Counted from the first letter of the stretch, positions 8,122-17,807 are shown. The stretch is DNA of 64,000 bases from Treponema pallidum subsp. pallidum str. Nichols (GCF_000410535.2 NC_021490.2:406501-470500), one strand, 5' to 3'. Program-made: numbers and translations. The notes: a model not told the origin generated them from the letters alone.

Positions 8122-9366
8122 ATGGGTGAGGTTATTGTCGGCTTAGATATCGGTACCGAATCGATCAGGGCGGTAGTGGCCGAGCGGTTGGAAGGTGGTG
8201 CGTTACAGGTTGTAGGTGTAGGCGTCGGTCATTCAAAGGGTTTGAGGCGGGGTGTAGTAGTCAATATTGAGAATACAGTTGTGGGTATCCACCACGCGGT
8301 TGAAGCTGCGGAGATGATGTCCGGTATCGAAGTTGCGCACTGCGTTGTGGGGCTTGGAGGTACCCACATCGAGGGTAGAAATTTAAAAGGTGTTGTGGCG
8401 GTTGCAGATAAGGGGAAGGGGCATCGCGAAGTTGATCAAAGCGATATTGATCGGGTGCTTGAAGTTGCCTGTGCAGTTTCTCTTCCTCCCGATCGTAAAA
8501 TTCTTCATGTTATTCCCAAAGTTTATTCGGTGGATGATCAGCACGGCATCACCGATCCGCGCAATATCATTGGGGTTCGCCTGGAAGGCGAGGTGCATAT
8601 GATCACCGGTTCTGCAACGTGTATGCGCAGTGTAATCGATTGCGTGAAACGGGCGAACTTGCACATCGATTTTTTAATGCATAACGGGCTCGCTGCTGTT
8701 CGTTCTGTGTTAAACGATGACGAGCGAAATGTAGGGTGTGTGCTCATTAATATTGGTGGGGGAACTACGGATGTTATTGCAATGTACAAGGGTTCCCCGG
8801 TGCTTATCACTTCGATTCCTGTTGGGGGCAGTCAGGTAACTTCTGATCTTGCAAAGGTAAAAAACCTCCCGCTTGAAACTGCAGAGCGCATTAAAATTAA
8901 AGATGGATGTTGCTGGATCCCCCTGCTTGAGGGAGAAGGGAGTGTTCTCATCTCCAGCCAGGGAAATCGGATTCCTGTAGAAATTTCTAAACGAGAAATC
9001 GCCGAAATAATTGAAGCGCGCATGTGTGAGGTTTTTACGATAGTGCGCGATCGTCTTTCGACGGTGGAGACGCAAAGCGGTCGTGGTATCATTGAAAATA
9101 TTATTCTCTGCGGCGGTGGCGCGCAGCTTACCGGTGCGGTAGAGCTTGCGTCAGCAATTTTTGATACACCGCGCGTGCACCTTGGAATACCAGGTACTTT
9201 GGGAGGATTGGCAGGGGAATATCGCAGTCCTGAGTTTGCAGTGGTGTTAGGACTGATTTTAGAATATACCCATAAGCAGGGACAGCGCGCTTATCAGGGC
9301 CGTGCTGAGATGGAGCGTGCGGGAGTGTTTACTAAAGTGAAGGATATTTGGAGGAACTTGTTTTAA
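8122..9366 (+). CDS. ftsA: FtsA, actin-like membrane tether for FtsZ
   Basis: 414 residues, normal length. Actin/Hsp70 ATPase motifs: VGLDIGTESIRAVV (phosphate 1, residue 5 on), INIGGGTTDVIAMYKG (phosphate 2), IPVGGSQVTSDLA and IILCGGGAQLTG (adenosine). The last residues, KVKDIWRNLF, form the amphipathic C-terminal helix that FtsA uses to bind the membrane. SD AGAGGAAAG precedes ATG 8122, 12 nt after ftsQ. Confidence 0.96.
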   Translation: MGEVIVGLDIGTESIRAVVAERLEGGALQVVGVGVGHSKGLRRGVVVNIENTVVGIHHAVEAAEMMSGIEVAHCVVGLGGTHIEGRNLKGVVAVADKGKGHREVDQSDIDRVLEVACAVSLPPDRKILHVIPKVYSVDDQHGITDPRNIIGVRLEGEVHMITGSATCMRSVIDCVKRANLHIDFLMHNGLAAVRSVLNDDERNVGCVLINIGGGTTDVIAMYKGSPVLITSIPVGGSQVTSDLAKVKNLPLETAERIKIKDGCCWIPLLEGEGSVLISSQGNRIPVEISKREIAEIIEARMCEVFTIVRDRLSTVETQSGRGIIENIILCGGGAQLTGAVELASAIFDTPRVHLGIPGTLGGLAGEYRSPEFAVVLGLILEYTHKQGQRAYQGRAEMERAGVFTKVKDIWRNLF

Positions 9367-9392
9367 ACCGCGCACAGCATGCGGCACGCGGT
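9367..9392 (+). other. inverted repeat between ftsA and ftsZ
   Basis: ACCGCG at 9367-9372 pairs perfectly with CGCGGT at 9387-9392, leaving a 14-nt loop that contains the palindrome GCATGC. It begins right after the ftsA TAA and ends 19 nt before the ftsZ ATG. There is no T run, so it is unlikely to be a simple terminator; an mRNA processing or stability element is possible. Confidence 0.45.
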
Positions 9393-9411
9393 GTAGGGGA
9401 ATGGGAGGGGA

Positions 9412-10668
9412 ATGATGAATATAGAGCTTGCACCTTCAGGCGAAGAGTTTACCCTAAGTCCAACGGTCATAAAGGTCATCGGTGCCGGTGGTGGTGGGTC
9501 AAACGCGGTAAATAGGATGATGAGCTGCGGTTTGCAGTGCGTCGAGTTTATTGCAGCAAATACAGATGTGCAGGCGTTGAGCTATTCTACCGCGCCTAAA
9601 AAGCTTGCCATTGGCACCAAGGTGACAAGGGGGTTGGGTGCAGGCGGTGATCCTGAGATTGGCGAGAAGGCTGCAATGGAAGATGCTGAAGCCATTGCAA
9701 GTGCGTTGCAGGGCGCGAACATGGTGTTCATCACCGCAGGGATGGGAGGAGGTACGGGAACAGGTGCTGCCCCAGTTATTGCAAAGATTGCACGGGAACT
9801 TGGTGCTTTGACAGTTGCCGTAGTCACGAAGCCGTTTCGCTTTGAAGGCAGAGCAAAGATGATGCTCGCTGAGCGAGGGATCGAAAAATTGCGCACGCAC
9901 TCGGACACCGTGATTGTGATCCCTAATCAGAATTTACTCAGTGTGGTAGATAAGCGCTGCCCGATTAAAGAGACGTATCTGGTTGCAGATGATCTGCTGC
10001 GCAAGTCGGTGCAAAGTATTTCTGATTTAATTACCCTTCCTGGAGAAGTGAATTTAGATTTCATGGATGTAAAAAACACCATGGAAGGGCAGGGGTACGC
10101 GCTTATCGGTGTGGGAGAGGGAGAAGGGGAAAACCGCGCAGTAGATGCGGCAACCGCTGCAATTAATAATCCGCTTTTGGAAGAGACGCGGATAGAAGGT
10201 GCTACCAGACTGCTGGTTGCGGTACGTGGCTCAGAGAACTTGAGCATGGGAGAAGTCGATGGCGTGATGTCTGTGGTTGCAAAGACCATTGATCCGGATG
10301 CGATTATCATCCATGGCACGTCCATCGACGCGAGTATGCAGGATAGGGTGAGGGTTACGGTTATCGCAACGGGTGTACCGCAAGCGAGTATTTCGATAGC
10401 GGGAGATACACACAGTTCTCAAAAGATAAAAACATCATCGTACGGTGCGGTGAGTACCGGTGTGTATATTAGTTCTGACGAATGGAACAGAGCTAAAAGC
10501 TCTAAACAGCCAAACTTACCTGGTCTGGCTACGCGTAATAGCGCTGTTCAAGAAACGCGTATGGAAAAGAACGGAGTGAAGGGCCACACGTTTGGCGTTC
10601 CGCTCCCCTCGGTAAATGAAGATTTGGATGAACCGACCTTTTTGAGAAATAGGAACAAGGGTCTGTGA
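9412..10668 (+). CDS. ftsZ: FtsZ, tubulin-like division GTPase
   Basis: 418 residues. GTP-binding motifs: [17 protein letters not shown] (about 20-36), the tubulin signature [12 protein letters not shown] (about 115), and T7-loop region [12 protein letters not shown] variable linker of about 60 residues ends in [15 protein letters not shown], a recognisable C-terminal peptide of the kind that binds FtsA. ATG 9412 (or ATG 9415) follows GGGAGGGG. The TGA overlaps the next recombinase gene as GTGA. Confidence 0.98.
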   Translation: MMNIELAPSGEEFTLSPTVIKVIGAGGGGSNAVNRMMSCGLQCVEFIAANTDVQALSYSTAPKKLAIGTKVTRGLGAGGDPEIGEKAAMEDAEAIASALQGANMVFITAGMGGGTGTGAAPVIAKIARELGALTVAVVTKPFRFEGRAKMMLAERGIEKLRTHSDTVIVIPNQNLLSVVDKRCPIKETYLVADDLLRKSVQSISDLITLPGEVNLDFMDVKNTMEGQGYALIGVGEGEGENRAVDAATAAINNPLLEETRIEGATRLLVAVRGSENLSMGEVDGVMSVVAKTIDPDAIIIHGTSIDASMQDRVRVTVIATGVPQASISIAGDTHSSQKIKTSSYGAVSTGVYISSDEWNRAKSSKQPNLPGLATRNSAVQETRMEKNGVKGHTFGVPLPSVNEDLDEPTFLRNRNKGL

Positions 10669-11585
10669 AAGACGTCGATATCCGTGTGCAATCCTTTTAC
10701 GCGTACTTAATTTCGGCAGAGGCGCACGCGCTTTTGACCGCACGGACGTACGTGACTACGTTGATGCTTTTTCAGAAAAACCTTGATCCGCCGTGTAACA
10801 TTGAAAGCGCCAATGCGCACGATTGTGTACGTTTTATCGAAAAGCGGAGTGCTGCGGGTGTCTCAGGCAAAACGATTGCGAAGGACATGGCGGCGCTGCA
10901 CGCGTTCTATCAGTTTCTCATTTTGGAGCAGGTGCGTCCTGATAACCCAATGCAAGACGTTGATGCACCGCGTCGTGCGTATTCACTGCCGCGCGTGCTG
11001 TCTCCCGAACAGGTCAACACTTTTCTGCAATCCATTCCACTGTGCACACCAGGTGGCGTGCGTGATCGCGCGCTCTTTGAACTTATTTATGCTGCAGGTT
11101 TGCGGGTCAGTGAGGCAGTTTCTCTTTCCCTTTCTGACATTTTTTTTGCAGAACGTCTGCTAAAAGTGACAGGTAAGGGGAACAAAGAGCGTATGGCTCC
11201 CTTTGGAGAACAGGCGTGTTACTTTCTCATGCAGTATATACGTGAGGCGCGTGTTCGTTTTACGAGCGCGAAGCATCCGGAGAATAGTGAAAAAAAAGGA
11301 GCTGTCTTTTTAAACAGGCAGGGGGGTCGTCTGAGTCGTAAAGGTATATGGAAGCGCCTGCAGGATATTGAAATCCGCTCAGGGGTGGAGACGCACGTTC
11401 ATACGTTTCGCCATTCATATGCGACGCATTTGCTTGCAGGCGGTGTCGATTTACATTCGGTTCAGTGTCTGCTCGGCCATGCAGATATTGCAACTACCCA
11501 GGTGTACACACACGTGGAAAATGGACAGCTCGAAGCGTGTCACCGCGCGTGTTTTTCTTCAGAAGGTCTTCGTGATGAAAACTAG
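10665..11585 (+). CDS. xerD: tyrosine recombinase, XerD-like
   Basis: 306 residues: N-terminal core-binding (SAM-like) domain to about residue 100, then the catalytic domain. Catalytic residues visible are R in [12 protein letters not shown] in [22 protein letters not shown] (HxxR), H in [11 protein letters not shown] and the nucleophile Y in VYTHV. The linker [11 protein letters not shown]...[10 protein letters not shown] is more XerD- than XerC-like; the C/D label is tentative. It starts at a GTG overlapping the ftsZ stop, a striking coupling of dimer-resolution-type recombinase and division. The end overlaps the next lipoprotein gene. Confidence 0.88.
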   Translation: MKDVDIRVQSFYAYLISAEAHALLTARTYVTTLMLFQKNLDPPCNIESANAHDCVRFIEKRSAAGVSGKTIAKDMAALHAFYQFLILEQVRPDNPMQDVDAPRRAYSLPRVLSPEQVNTFLQSIPLCTPGGVRDRALFELIYAAGLRVSEAVSLSLSDIFFAERLLKVTGKGNKERMAPFGEQACYFLMQYIREARVRFTSAKHPENSEKKGAVFLNRQGGRLSRKGIWKRLQDIEIRSGVETHVHTFRHSYATHLLAGGVDLHSVQCLLGHADIATTQVYTHVENGQLEACHRACFSSEGLRDEN

Positions 11586-12327
11586 GCGGTGTGCGTCATA
11601 TGTGGGCGGTGCACTGTGCGCGGCGTTCTTTTTTTTTCATTCCTGTAAGGAGCGTCGCACCGTGCAACGTGTTCAGGATTTAGAGAAAGGAGTGCCCCAT
11701 CCAACCTCTATTGAAGAACTGCGGAGGGCAGTAAAGCTGCACGAACAGCGCCTCGAGCGTTTGCACGCAGTGCAGGATCAGGTGGGTGTTTGGTACAAGA
11801 TGCTCGCGTTGCGCTACTTCGATCGTAAGATGTATACGCACGCGCTTGATGCGTTTACCCAGGCCATTACCTTTGCTCCCGAAAATAAGCATCTTTTTTT
11901 TTACCAGGCGTTGTGTGCCGCATATGCGGCTAAGTACGTCGCTCCTATTGATCCTGAGAAGAAAATGCAGCAGCAAGCTGCTTATCGCGCGTTAGCAGTC
12001 TCTGCGTATGTGCGTGCGCTCTCGTTGGACGCGCAGTATTCCCACGCGTTGTACGGTCTTTCTGTATTGTATGTATTTGAACTGAATCAGCCACAGAACG
12101 CGGTTCCTCATTTGCAAAAGCTCCTCGAATTGAAAGAAAATACAGAAGCAGCTTTGTTCGTTCTTGCGCGCGCATACTACACACTTGGACGATATGCTCA
12201 GGCAATAGAGTGTTACGATCGCATCCTTGTCCAAAGCAGTGACTCCCATCAGAGAGATCGTGCGCGACAGAATAAAGAATTAGTCACGAATGTATCGCAG
12301 CGTGCTACGCGTGGGGACCGTGGATGA
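11575..12327 (+). CDS. TPR-containing putative lipoprotein
   Basis: 250 residues from ATG 11575, which has AGAAGG upstream and overlaps the recombinase gene by 11 bp. The N-terminus is basic, then hydrophobic (YVGGALCAAFFFF), then FHSC, a plausible loose spirochaetal lipobox with Cys at residue 24. From about residue 60 there are tetratricopeptide-type helices (YFDRKMYTHALDAFTQAITFAPENKHLFFYQ; LFVLARAYYTLGRYAQAIECYDRIL). A scaffold role in the envelope is inferred from TPR repeats only. Its TGA overlaps dprA as ATGA. Confidence 0.75.
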   Translation: MKTRRCASYVGGALCAAFFFFHSCKERRTVQRVQDLEKGVPHPTSIEELRRAVKLHEQRLERLHAVQDQVGVWYKMLALRYFDRKMYTHALDAFTQAITFAPENKHLFFYQALCAAYAAKYVAPIDPEKKMQQQAAYRALAVSAYVRALSLDAQYSHALYGLSVLYVFELNQPQNAVPHLQKLLELKENTEAALFVLARAYYTLGRYAQAIECYDRILVQSSDSHQRDRARQNKELVTNVSQRATRGDRG

Positions 12328-13232
12328 ACACGGATACTGTACTCACTGAAACGCACAAGATTGCTCTTGCGCTCTCTTACTGTCACTTTTTAAAAGGTGG
12401 GGAGCGGTTGCGCGTTTCAAAAGCTGTAGGTTCTTTTCAGGAGCTTACTGCATGGAAGGTGCGTGATTTTGAGCGTGTTGTAGAAAGGCACATACGCACT
12501 GCGGGTGCGCAACTTTCTGCGTTGCCTCACCTCGTTCGGCACGGTATACAAACCATGCGGTGTTATCAGATAAAAATGGTGTTCAAAGACGATGATGCGT
12601 TTCCCTCCTGGTTAAGAGAAATAAGTGATGTACCGTTTGTGCTGTTCTATCGGGGCACTTTGCCGTGTGCAACCCAACCTATTGTGGGGATGGTTGGCAC
12701 ACGTACTCCAACCGGTGAAGGAGTTCGGAACAGTTTGGCCTTTTCCAAGGCGTGTGCTGAATCGGGCATTGCCATTGTTTCAGGACTTGCACGTGGAATA
12801 GACGGATTCTGTCACAAAGGAGCATTAGCAGGTGGTGGGTACACCCTCGCAGTACTTGCCTGTGGTGTAGACCAGTTATATCCACGCTCAAATAGCGCGC
12901 TTGCTGCACGGATTATAGAAACCGGAGGATGCATTCTGAGTGAATATGCGCCATCTGAGCATGTGATGCGCTATCGTTTTCCTGAACGCAATAGGCTCAT
13001 TTCAGGTTTGGCACGATCGCTCGTTGTTATGGAAGCACCAAAGAAGTCAGGCGCGTTGATTACCGCATTGTGTGCCTTGGAACAGGGACGTGATGTGTAC
13101 GTGTATGAACCCTTGCTTGAAAGTCTTCAAAATGAGGGAGGAAGACTTCTGCATGCAGAAGGTGCACGCGCGCTGACGTGCGTGCAGGATATGTTTGACG
13201 ATTGGGAATACGCATGTACGGGTCGGACGTAG
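12324..13232 (+). CDS. dprA: DprA/Smf DNA-processing protein
   Basis: 302 residues with the Rossmann-like DprA core: VGMVGTRTPTGEG, VSGLARGIDGFCHKGAL, VLACGVDQLYPRSN, LSEYAPSEH, RFPERNRLISGLA and SGALITALCALEQGRDVY. DprA loads RecA on incoming single strands in transformable bacteria but is widespread in species with no known competence. ATG overlaps the lipoprotein stop. Neighbouring topA and two recombinases give a DNA-topology context. Confidence 0.92.
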   Translation: MNTDTVLTETHKIALALSYCHFLKGGERLRVSKAVGSFQELTAWKVRDFERVVERHIRTAGAQLSALPHLVRHGIQTMRCYQIKMVFKDDDAFPSWLREISDVPFVLFYRGTLPCATQPIVGMVGTRTPTGEGVRNSLAFSKACAESGIAIVSGLARGIDGFCHKGALAGGGYTLAVLACGVDQLYPRSNSALAARIIETGGCILSEYAPSEHVMRYRFPERNRLISGLARSLVVMEAPKKSGALITALCALEQGRDVYVYEPLLESLQNEGGRLLHAEGARALTCVQDMFDDWEYACTGRT

Positions 13233-13264
13233 GACAGTTTCGGTAAGCATAGGGGGCGGAAAAC

Positions 13265-15460
13265 ATGGAAGTGCGTGGGCTACAACCGAAAAGGCAGAAG
13301 ACATTTGCGCGGAAGCATTTGGTTATTGTGGAATCTCCTGCGAAGGCGCAGACCATCGAAAAATATCTGGGAACGCAGTACGTGGTGCGAGCGTCCATGG
13401 GCCACGTTATTGACTTGCCAAAGTCTCGTTTAGCTATTGATATTGAGCACGATTTCCAGCCTGAGTACATTACAGTTCGTGGTCGTGCGCAGTGTTTAAA
13501 AGAGTTGCGCACCCTATCTAAGCAGTCACTGCAAGTGTTTCTTGCCAGCGATCGTGACCGAGAGGGGGAGGCGATTGCGTACCACCTTGCACAGTCTATC
13601 CAGGCGTATTGTGATACGCCGATCAAAAGGATCGTGTTTAATGAAATTACACCGCACGCGATTAGGGCGGCAATTGGCCATCCGGTTCCAATAGATACCG
13701 CAAAGGTCAATGCACAAAAGGCGCGGCGCGTACTGGACCGTTTGGTAGGATACCACCTATGTCCGCTCCTGTGGCATAAGGTGAAAAACGGGTTGTCTGC
13801 AGGACGTGTGCAGTCGGTTGCACTTCGTCTTATCTGTGAACGAGAAGTTGAAGTAAAGCGCTTTGTTCCAGAAGAATACTGGACGGTTGAAGGAACGTTT
13901 GAAAAGGATAAAAAGTCATTTTCTGCACTACTGATACTGATTCAAGGGAAAAAGGCTGTATTCAAAAGCAAACAGGAGGCTACAAGCGCTATCGGTCTTT
14001 TTTCTCAGAGTGAGGCACGAGTTTCTCAAATACGCAGTTTTGAAAAAAATGTTCGACCGAAGCAGCCCTTTACTACCTCTACGTTGCAGCAATGCGCTGC
14101 CAATAGGCTCGGGTTTACCTCGCGTAAAACGATGCAGGTTGCGCAGCAGCTCTATGAAGGCGTATCTCTTGGTACCCACCGCGTGGGGCTCATTACATAT
14201 ATGCGTACAGATTCGGTGCGCGTTTCTGAAGCTGCTGTAAAGGAAGTGCGCGCGTGGATAGCAACGCATTTTTCTGACGCACTGCCGGGTACTCCCAATC
14301 GGTACGCTGCAAAGGGAAAGTCTCAGGACGCACATGAGGCGATTCGACCAACATATGTTGCCCACACTCCTGAGCGGATTAAAGCGCACCTTACGCGTGA
14401 TCAAATACGTCTGTACACGTTGATTTGGGAGCGTTTTGTTGCAAGTCAGATGACAGATGCAAGAGTGCGCAGTTTGACGTTTGAAATTACCGCTGGCCCG
14501 GCGGTTTTCAGTGCAACTGAAACGCAGGTTATTGAACAGGGATTCTACCGTGTACTGAAAATGTTATCCCCCAAAGATCTCTCTAAAGCTGTACTTCCCC
14601 CTACGAAGGAAGGTGAGGTAGTTGCACTACATAACGTGCAGTCCGTACAGCACTTTACGCAGGGTCCTGTTCGGTACACGGATGCAAGTATCGTAAAAAT
14701 GTTGGAGGAAAAGGGAATTGGGCGCCCTTCAACGTATGCACCGACTATTTCAGTACTGCTGGATCGCTATTATGTAACTCGTATTCAAAAACAGCTAATG
14801 CCGACCCCATTGGGAAAGGTCATTAGTGATCTTCTCACCACCTATTTTCATGATGTTGTTGATGTAAGTTTTACCGCGCGCATGGAAAGTAAACTCGATG
14901 AGGTGGAGGAAGATAAAATCAAGTGGAATTGTGTCATTGCGGATTTCTATCCTGCTTTCAGCGAAAAGGTTTCAACGGTGATGAAAGATCTTAACAGCAT
15001 GCGCGGTGTGTTCGATGAGAAAACAGATGTGGTGTGTAGTCAGTGTGGTGATACGATGGTGAAAAAACTGGGCAGGTTTGGATTTTTCCTTGCATGCGGA
15101 AAGTTTCCTGAGTGTAGAAATACTCAGCCTGTCCCTCTTGCAAAGTGTCCGCGTCCTGCGTGCGATGGGAATATCGTGGGGAAAAAAACAAGGGGAAGAA
15201 AGGAATTCTATGGCTGCACGCGTTTCCCTGTCTGCGATTTTGTCACTCACTTTAAACCGACCTTTGCAGTGTGTCCTCAGTGTCGATGCTTTTTGGTTGA
15301 AAAATCAAATCGCAGAGTCGGCACATATACTGCGTGTGTAAACCCTGAGTGTCGGTATGTATCTCCTACTCGAAAAAATCTTTCTCTGGGAAAGGAAGCT
15401 GTCTTGGATGGTAGCCACAGGGGGGCACAGGATAAAGGAGCAGTGCAACATTATGAGTAA
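13265..15460 (+). CDS. topA: DNA topoisomerase I
   Basis: Type IA topoisomerase that relaxes negative supercoils; 731 residues. Toprim motif at HLVIVESPAKAQTIEKYLG and ASDRDREGEAIAYH; active-site tyrosine in GLITYMRTDSVRVS; EKGIGRPSTYAPTI is a conserved IA motif. Three C-terminal C4 zinc ribbons follow: CSQCGDTM...CGKFPEC, CPRPAC...CTRFPVC and CPQCRC...CVNPEC. ATG 13265 comes 33 nt after dprA. The last 8 bp overlap the XerC-like gene. Confidence 0.97.
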   Translation: MEVRGLQPKRQKTFARKHLVIVESPAKAQTIEKYLGTQYVVRASMGHVIDLPKSRLAIDIEHDFQPEYITVRGRAQCLKELRTLSKQSLQVFLASDRDREGEAIAYHLAQSIQAYCDTPIKRIVFNEITPHAIRAAIGHPVPIDTAKVNAQKARRVLDRLVGYHLCPLLWHKVKNGLSAGRVQSVALRLICEREVEVKRFVPEEYWTVEGTFEKDKKSFSALLILIQGKKAVFKSKQEATSAIGLFSQSEARVSQIRSFEKNVRPKQPFTTSTLQQCAANRLGFTSRKTMQVAQQLYEGVSLGTHRVGLITYMRTDSVRVSEAAVKEVRAWIATHFSDALPGTPNRYAAKGKSQDAHEAIRPTYVAHTPERIKAHLTRDQIRLYTLIWERFVASQMTDARVRSLTFEITAGPAVFSATETQVIEQGFYRVLKMLSPKDLSKAVLPPTKEGEVVALHNVQSVQHFTQGPVRYTDASIVKMLEEKGIGRPSTYAPTISVLLDRYYVTRIQKQLMPTPLGKVISDLLTTYFHDVVDVSFTARMESKLDEVEEDKIKWNCVIADFYPAFSEKVSTVMKDLNSMRGVFDEKTDVVCSQCGDTMVKKLGRFGFFLACGKFPECRNTQPVPLAKCPRPACDGNIVGKKTRGRKEFYGCTRFPVCDFVTHFKPTFAVCPQCRCFLVEKSNRRVGTYTACVNPECRYVSPTRKNLSLGKEAVLDGSHRGAQDKGAVQHYE

Positions 15461-16346
15461 TGAGCAGTTTACCCAGTATCTTGAATATCTTTTTCGGGTA
15501 CGCAGGCTGTCTGCGCATACGGTTTCTGCCTATGCGCGCGACTTGAATCTTTTTGAACGCTGGTTGCAACACGCGCAGAGAGCGTGCGCGCGCGTAACAG
15601 TTTCTGATATGCGTCTGTTTGTGTGTGAGTTAGGAAGACGGGGACTTTCCGCAGCGAGTATTAACCGAGTTTTGTCCGTGGTGCGAGGTTTTTATGTGTT
15701 TGCTAAAAAAAAACATTGGTGCGCGGACAATCCTGCACGCTTAGTGAGGAATATAAAAGGTCCTTCAAAGTTGCCTCGTTTTATGTTTCCACCGCAAGCA
15801 AAGGCGTTTTACACCTTACCAAGTCGTACGGATATTTTGTGGCAGGAACGGGATGCGGCACTTTTTGCGATGTTGTATTCAACAGGATGTCGCGTTTCAG
15901 AGATAGCGGCGCTCTCATTGAAAGATGTGCATCCGCATCTTAGTTCTGCGATTGTGCGGGGAAAGGGTGATCGGGAGCGGACCGTGTTTATTGCTCCGTT
16001 TGCGCAGAATTTTTTGCACGTGTATATGCAGGCGCGTGCGCAGCGATGTGCGCGCTACGCCTCTTGCACACCCGCGCTGTTTGTGAATCAGCGGGGTCGG
16101 TCGCTTTCTGTGCGCGGAATACAGTACCTTGTTAGTCGGTACGTGCTTTTGGCCCAGGACGTGCACGCGCTGTCTCCCCACGCGTTTCGGCACAGTTTTG
16201 CTTCGACGTTGATCCGTCGGGGGGCTGATGTGCGCGTTGCGCAAGAGTTATTAGGACATGCGAGTGTGTCTACCACCCAGCGATATGTGCATGTGACTTC
16301 AGAGCAACTGCAGGACTTGTATCACCGTGCGCATCCGCGTGGATAG
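15453..16346 (+). CDS. xerC: tyrosine recombinase, XerC-like
   Basis: 297 residues from ATG 15453, inside the 3' end of topA. The N-terminal core-binding domain (LEYLFRVRRLSAHTVSAYARDLNLF) precedes a catalytic domain with R in STGCRVSEIAAL, K in VRGKGDRERTVFI, HAFRHSFAST, H in LLGHASVSTTQ and Y in RYVHV. It is the partner of the XerD-like gene at 10665; together they should act on a dif site, which I did not find in the window. The C/D label is tentative. Confidence 0.88.
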   Translation: MSNEQFTQYLEYLFRVRRLSAHTVSAYARDLNLFERWLQHAQRACARVTVSDMRLFVCELGRRGLSAASINRVLSVVRGFYVFAKKKHWCADNPARLVRNIKGPSKLPRFMFPPQAKAFYTLPSRTDILWQERDAALFAMLYSTGCRVSEIAALSLKDVHPHLSSAIVRGKGDRERTVFIAPFAQNFLHVYMQARAQRCARYASCTPALFVNQRGRSLSVRGIQYLVSRYVLLAQDVHALSPHAFRHSFASTLIRRGADVRVAQELLGHASVSTTQRYVHVTSEQLQDLYHRAHPRG

Positions 16347-16493
16347 GGGGTAGGAACGGAGCGTCCAAACGATGCGGGGAAGCGAGCTGCAGAGAATGTA
16401 CACCAGTGCGAAGTGCTTTTTTCTGAGACTTTTTTGAAGAAGACTTTCTTAAGCTCGCTTTTTTTTGGTCGACAATGGGTCGGGGGTAGTCGG
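16347..16493. other. gap before the flagellar cluster
   Basis: 147 bp without a supported gene. There is a T-rich stretch (8 T near 16461) and a GGGGGTAG ribosome binding site at the end, but no recognisable promoter hexamers and no sigma-28 motif. Confidence 0.4.
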
Positions 16494-16904
16494 ATGAATA
16501 GTTTTACCAGAACGGTGGATCTTTTGCATCGTGCTTTGGATGTCAACGCGTTGCGCTATGAAGTGACGGCGAATAATCTTGCGAACGCAGAGGTTCCAGG
16601 GTTCAAGCGGACGGACGTAAACTTTGAAGCAGAGCTCAAGCGTGCTCTGGATTCTCAAAGAAATGAGACAAGTTTTTTCAAGCAGGCAACTGCGGGGACG
16701 AATATGTTGTCCAGTGATGTTATCGACTACCGCTCGGTGCGTCCGCGCCGCGTGTTAGACTATTTGACGGATGTGAAGGCGAACGGAAACAATGTGGATG
16801 CTGAGCAAGAAGCCATGCATGTTCTCAAGATTCAGATGCACTATCAGATGTTGAGTCAGATGGTAGGGTTCCAGTATCGTCAGGTTGAGTCCGTGTTACG
16901 TTAA
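16494..16904 (+). CDS. flgB: flagellar basal-body rod protein FlgB
   Basis: 136 residues; proximal rod subunit. The N-terminus MNSFTRTVDLLHRALDVNALR and the rod signature VTANNLANAEVPGFKRTDVNFE are diagnostic; the C-terminus is the amphipathic rod helix (HVLKIQMHYQMLSQMVGFQYRQVESVLR). ATG 16494 follows GGGGGTAG. It is the first gene of the flagellar cluster; in the 147 bp upstream I see no convincing sigma-28 or sigma-70 promoter. Confidence 0.95.
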   Translation: MNSFTRTVDLLHRALDVNALRYEVTANNLANAEVPGFKRTDVNFEAELKRALDSQRNETSFFKQATAGTNMLSSDVIDYRSVRPRRVLDYLTDVKANGNNVDAEQEAMHVLKIQMHYQMLSQMVGFQYRQVESVLR

Positions 16905-16921
16905 GCGTATGGAGAAGCGTG

Positions 16922-17377
16922 ATGGGTTTGTTTAGTGGTATCAATATTGCCGCGACGGGTATGAGCGCGCAGCGCTTGCGGGCCGATGTGATCTCTGACA
17001 ACATTGCTAATGCTTCCTCCACGAGGACTCAAGAAGGTGGAGTGTTTCGGAGGAGCAGGGTAGTTTTGGCGCAGAAGAATCCTGGCATTGACTGGCGTAT
17101 ACCTTTTGTGCCCGAGCAGTTGGATCGGGGGGTAGGCACAGGGGTTCGTGTGGTAAGCATAGAAAAGGACAACGCTCCTTCTCGTCTTGTGTACGACCCA
17201 ACGCACCCTGATGCGATTCTATCAGGGCCGAAGGCTGGGTACGTGGAGTATCCTAACGTGGATATTGTGACAGAGATGGTGGATCTTATTTCTGCCTCTC
17301 GCGCGTATGAGGCAAACATATCAGTTATTTCAGGATCAAAAGAAATGTTTCAGCGTGCGTTGGAGATTGCGCGCTAG
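16922..17377 (+). CDS. flgC: flagellar basal-body rod protein FlgC
   Basis: 151 residues from ATG 16922 (a GTG three bases earlier is also open). MGLFSGINIAATGMSAQRLR and VISDNIANASSTRT form the N-terminal rod motif; YPNVDIVTEMVDLISASRAYEANI is the conserved C-terminal motif. FlgC is a proximal rod subunit next to FlgB; here the rod spans the periplasm with endoflagella. SD GGAGAAG. 17 nt separates it from flgB. Confidence 0.96.
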   Translation: MGLFSGINIAATGMSAQRLRADVISDNIANASSTRTQEGGVFRRSRVVLAQKNPGIDWRIPFVPEQLDRGVGTGVRVVSIEKDNAPSRLVYDPTHPDAILSGPKAGYVEYPNVDIVTEMVDLISASRAYEANISVISGSKEMFQRALEIAR

Positions 17378-17432
17378 GTGTGTTGCGCGTACAGTCTGTG
17401 AAGATGTCTGTGCTGTGTGAGGGGAGGATACA

Positions 17433-17807
17433 ATGACGCCAGTTGGTACCATTACGAATAGTGCGAATGTATATAAAGTTCCATCTCTGAGGAAGGTGCC
17501 TGAAATCGGTCCAGTGTCGGTAGAAAGCGTAAGGCAGCGCATGCGAGGGAATACTGACGCGGTGGATCAGGCAGTGAACAAAAAGGCGATGAGTTTTGAG
17601 CAAACGTTGCTGCGCGCTTTTGATCAGGTAAATCAAAAGCAGCAGAAGACTGCTGAGTTGACCGAGCAAATGATAGTAGATCCTGAGTCTGTTGACGTGC
17701 ATGATGTAACAGTGGCGATGGCGGAGGCTAGTATGTCCTTGAAAATCGCGCAGACTGTCATTGATAAAGTCCTTAAGAGCTGGAACGATGTCACCACTGC
17801 TCGGTAA
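17433..17807 (+). CDS. fliE: flagellar hook-basal body complex protein FliE
   Basis: 124 residues, typical length. FliE links the MS ring to the rod. The C-terminal half (SFEQTLLRAFDQVNQKQQKTAEL; DVHDVTVAMAEASMSLKIAQTVIDKVLKSW) matches the family. ATG 17433 is preceded by GAGGGGAGG. Confidence 0.95.
   Translation: MTPVGTITNSANVYKVPSLRKVPEIGPVSVESVRQRMRGNTDAVDQAVNKKAMSFEQTLLRAFDQVNQKQQKTAELTEQMIVDPESVDVHDVTVAMAEASMSLKIAQTVIDKVLKSWNDVTTAR

Noticed and set aside
10665-16346. dif site for the two Xer recombinases
   Set aside because: No 28-bp site with the paired half-site pattern was recognised in this stretch; dif is normally at the terminus.
16347-16493. Flagellar sigma-28 promoter before flgB
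   Set aside because: No TAAA-N15-GCCGATAA-like match found.
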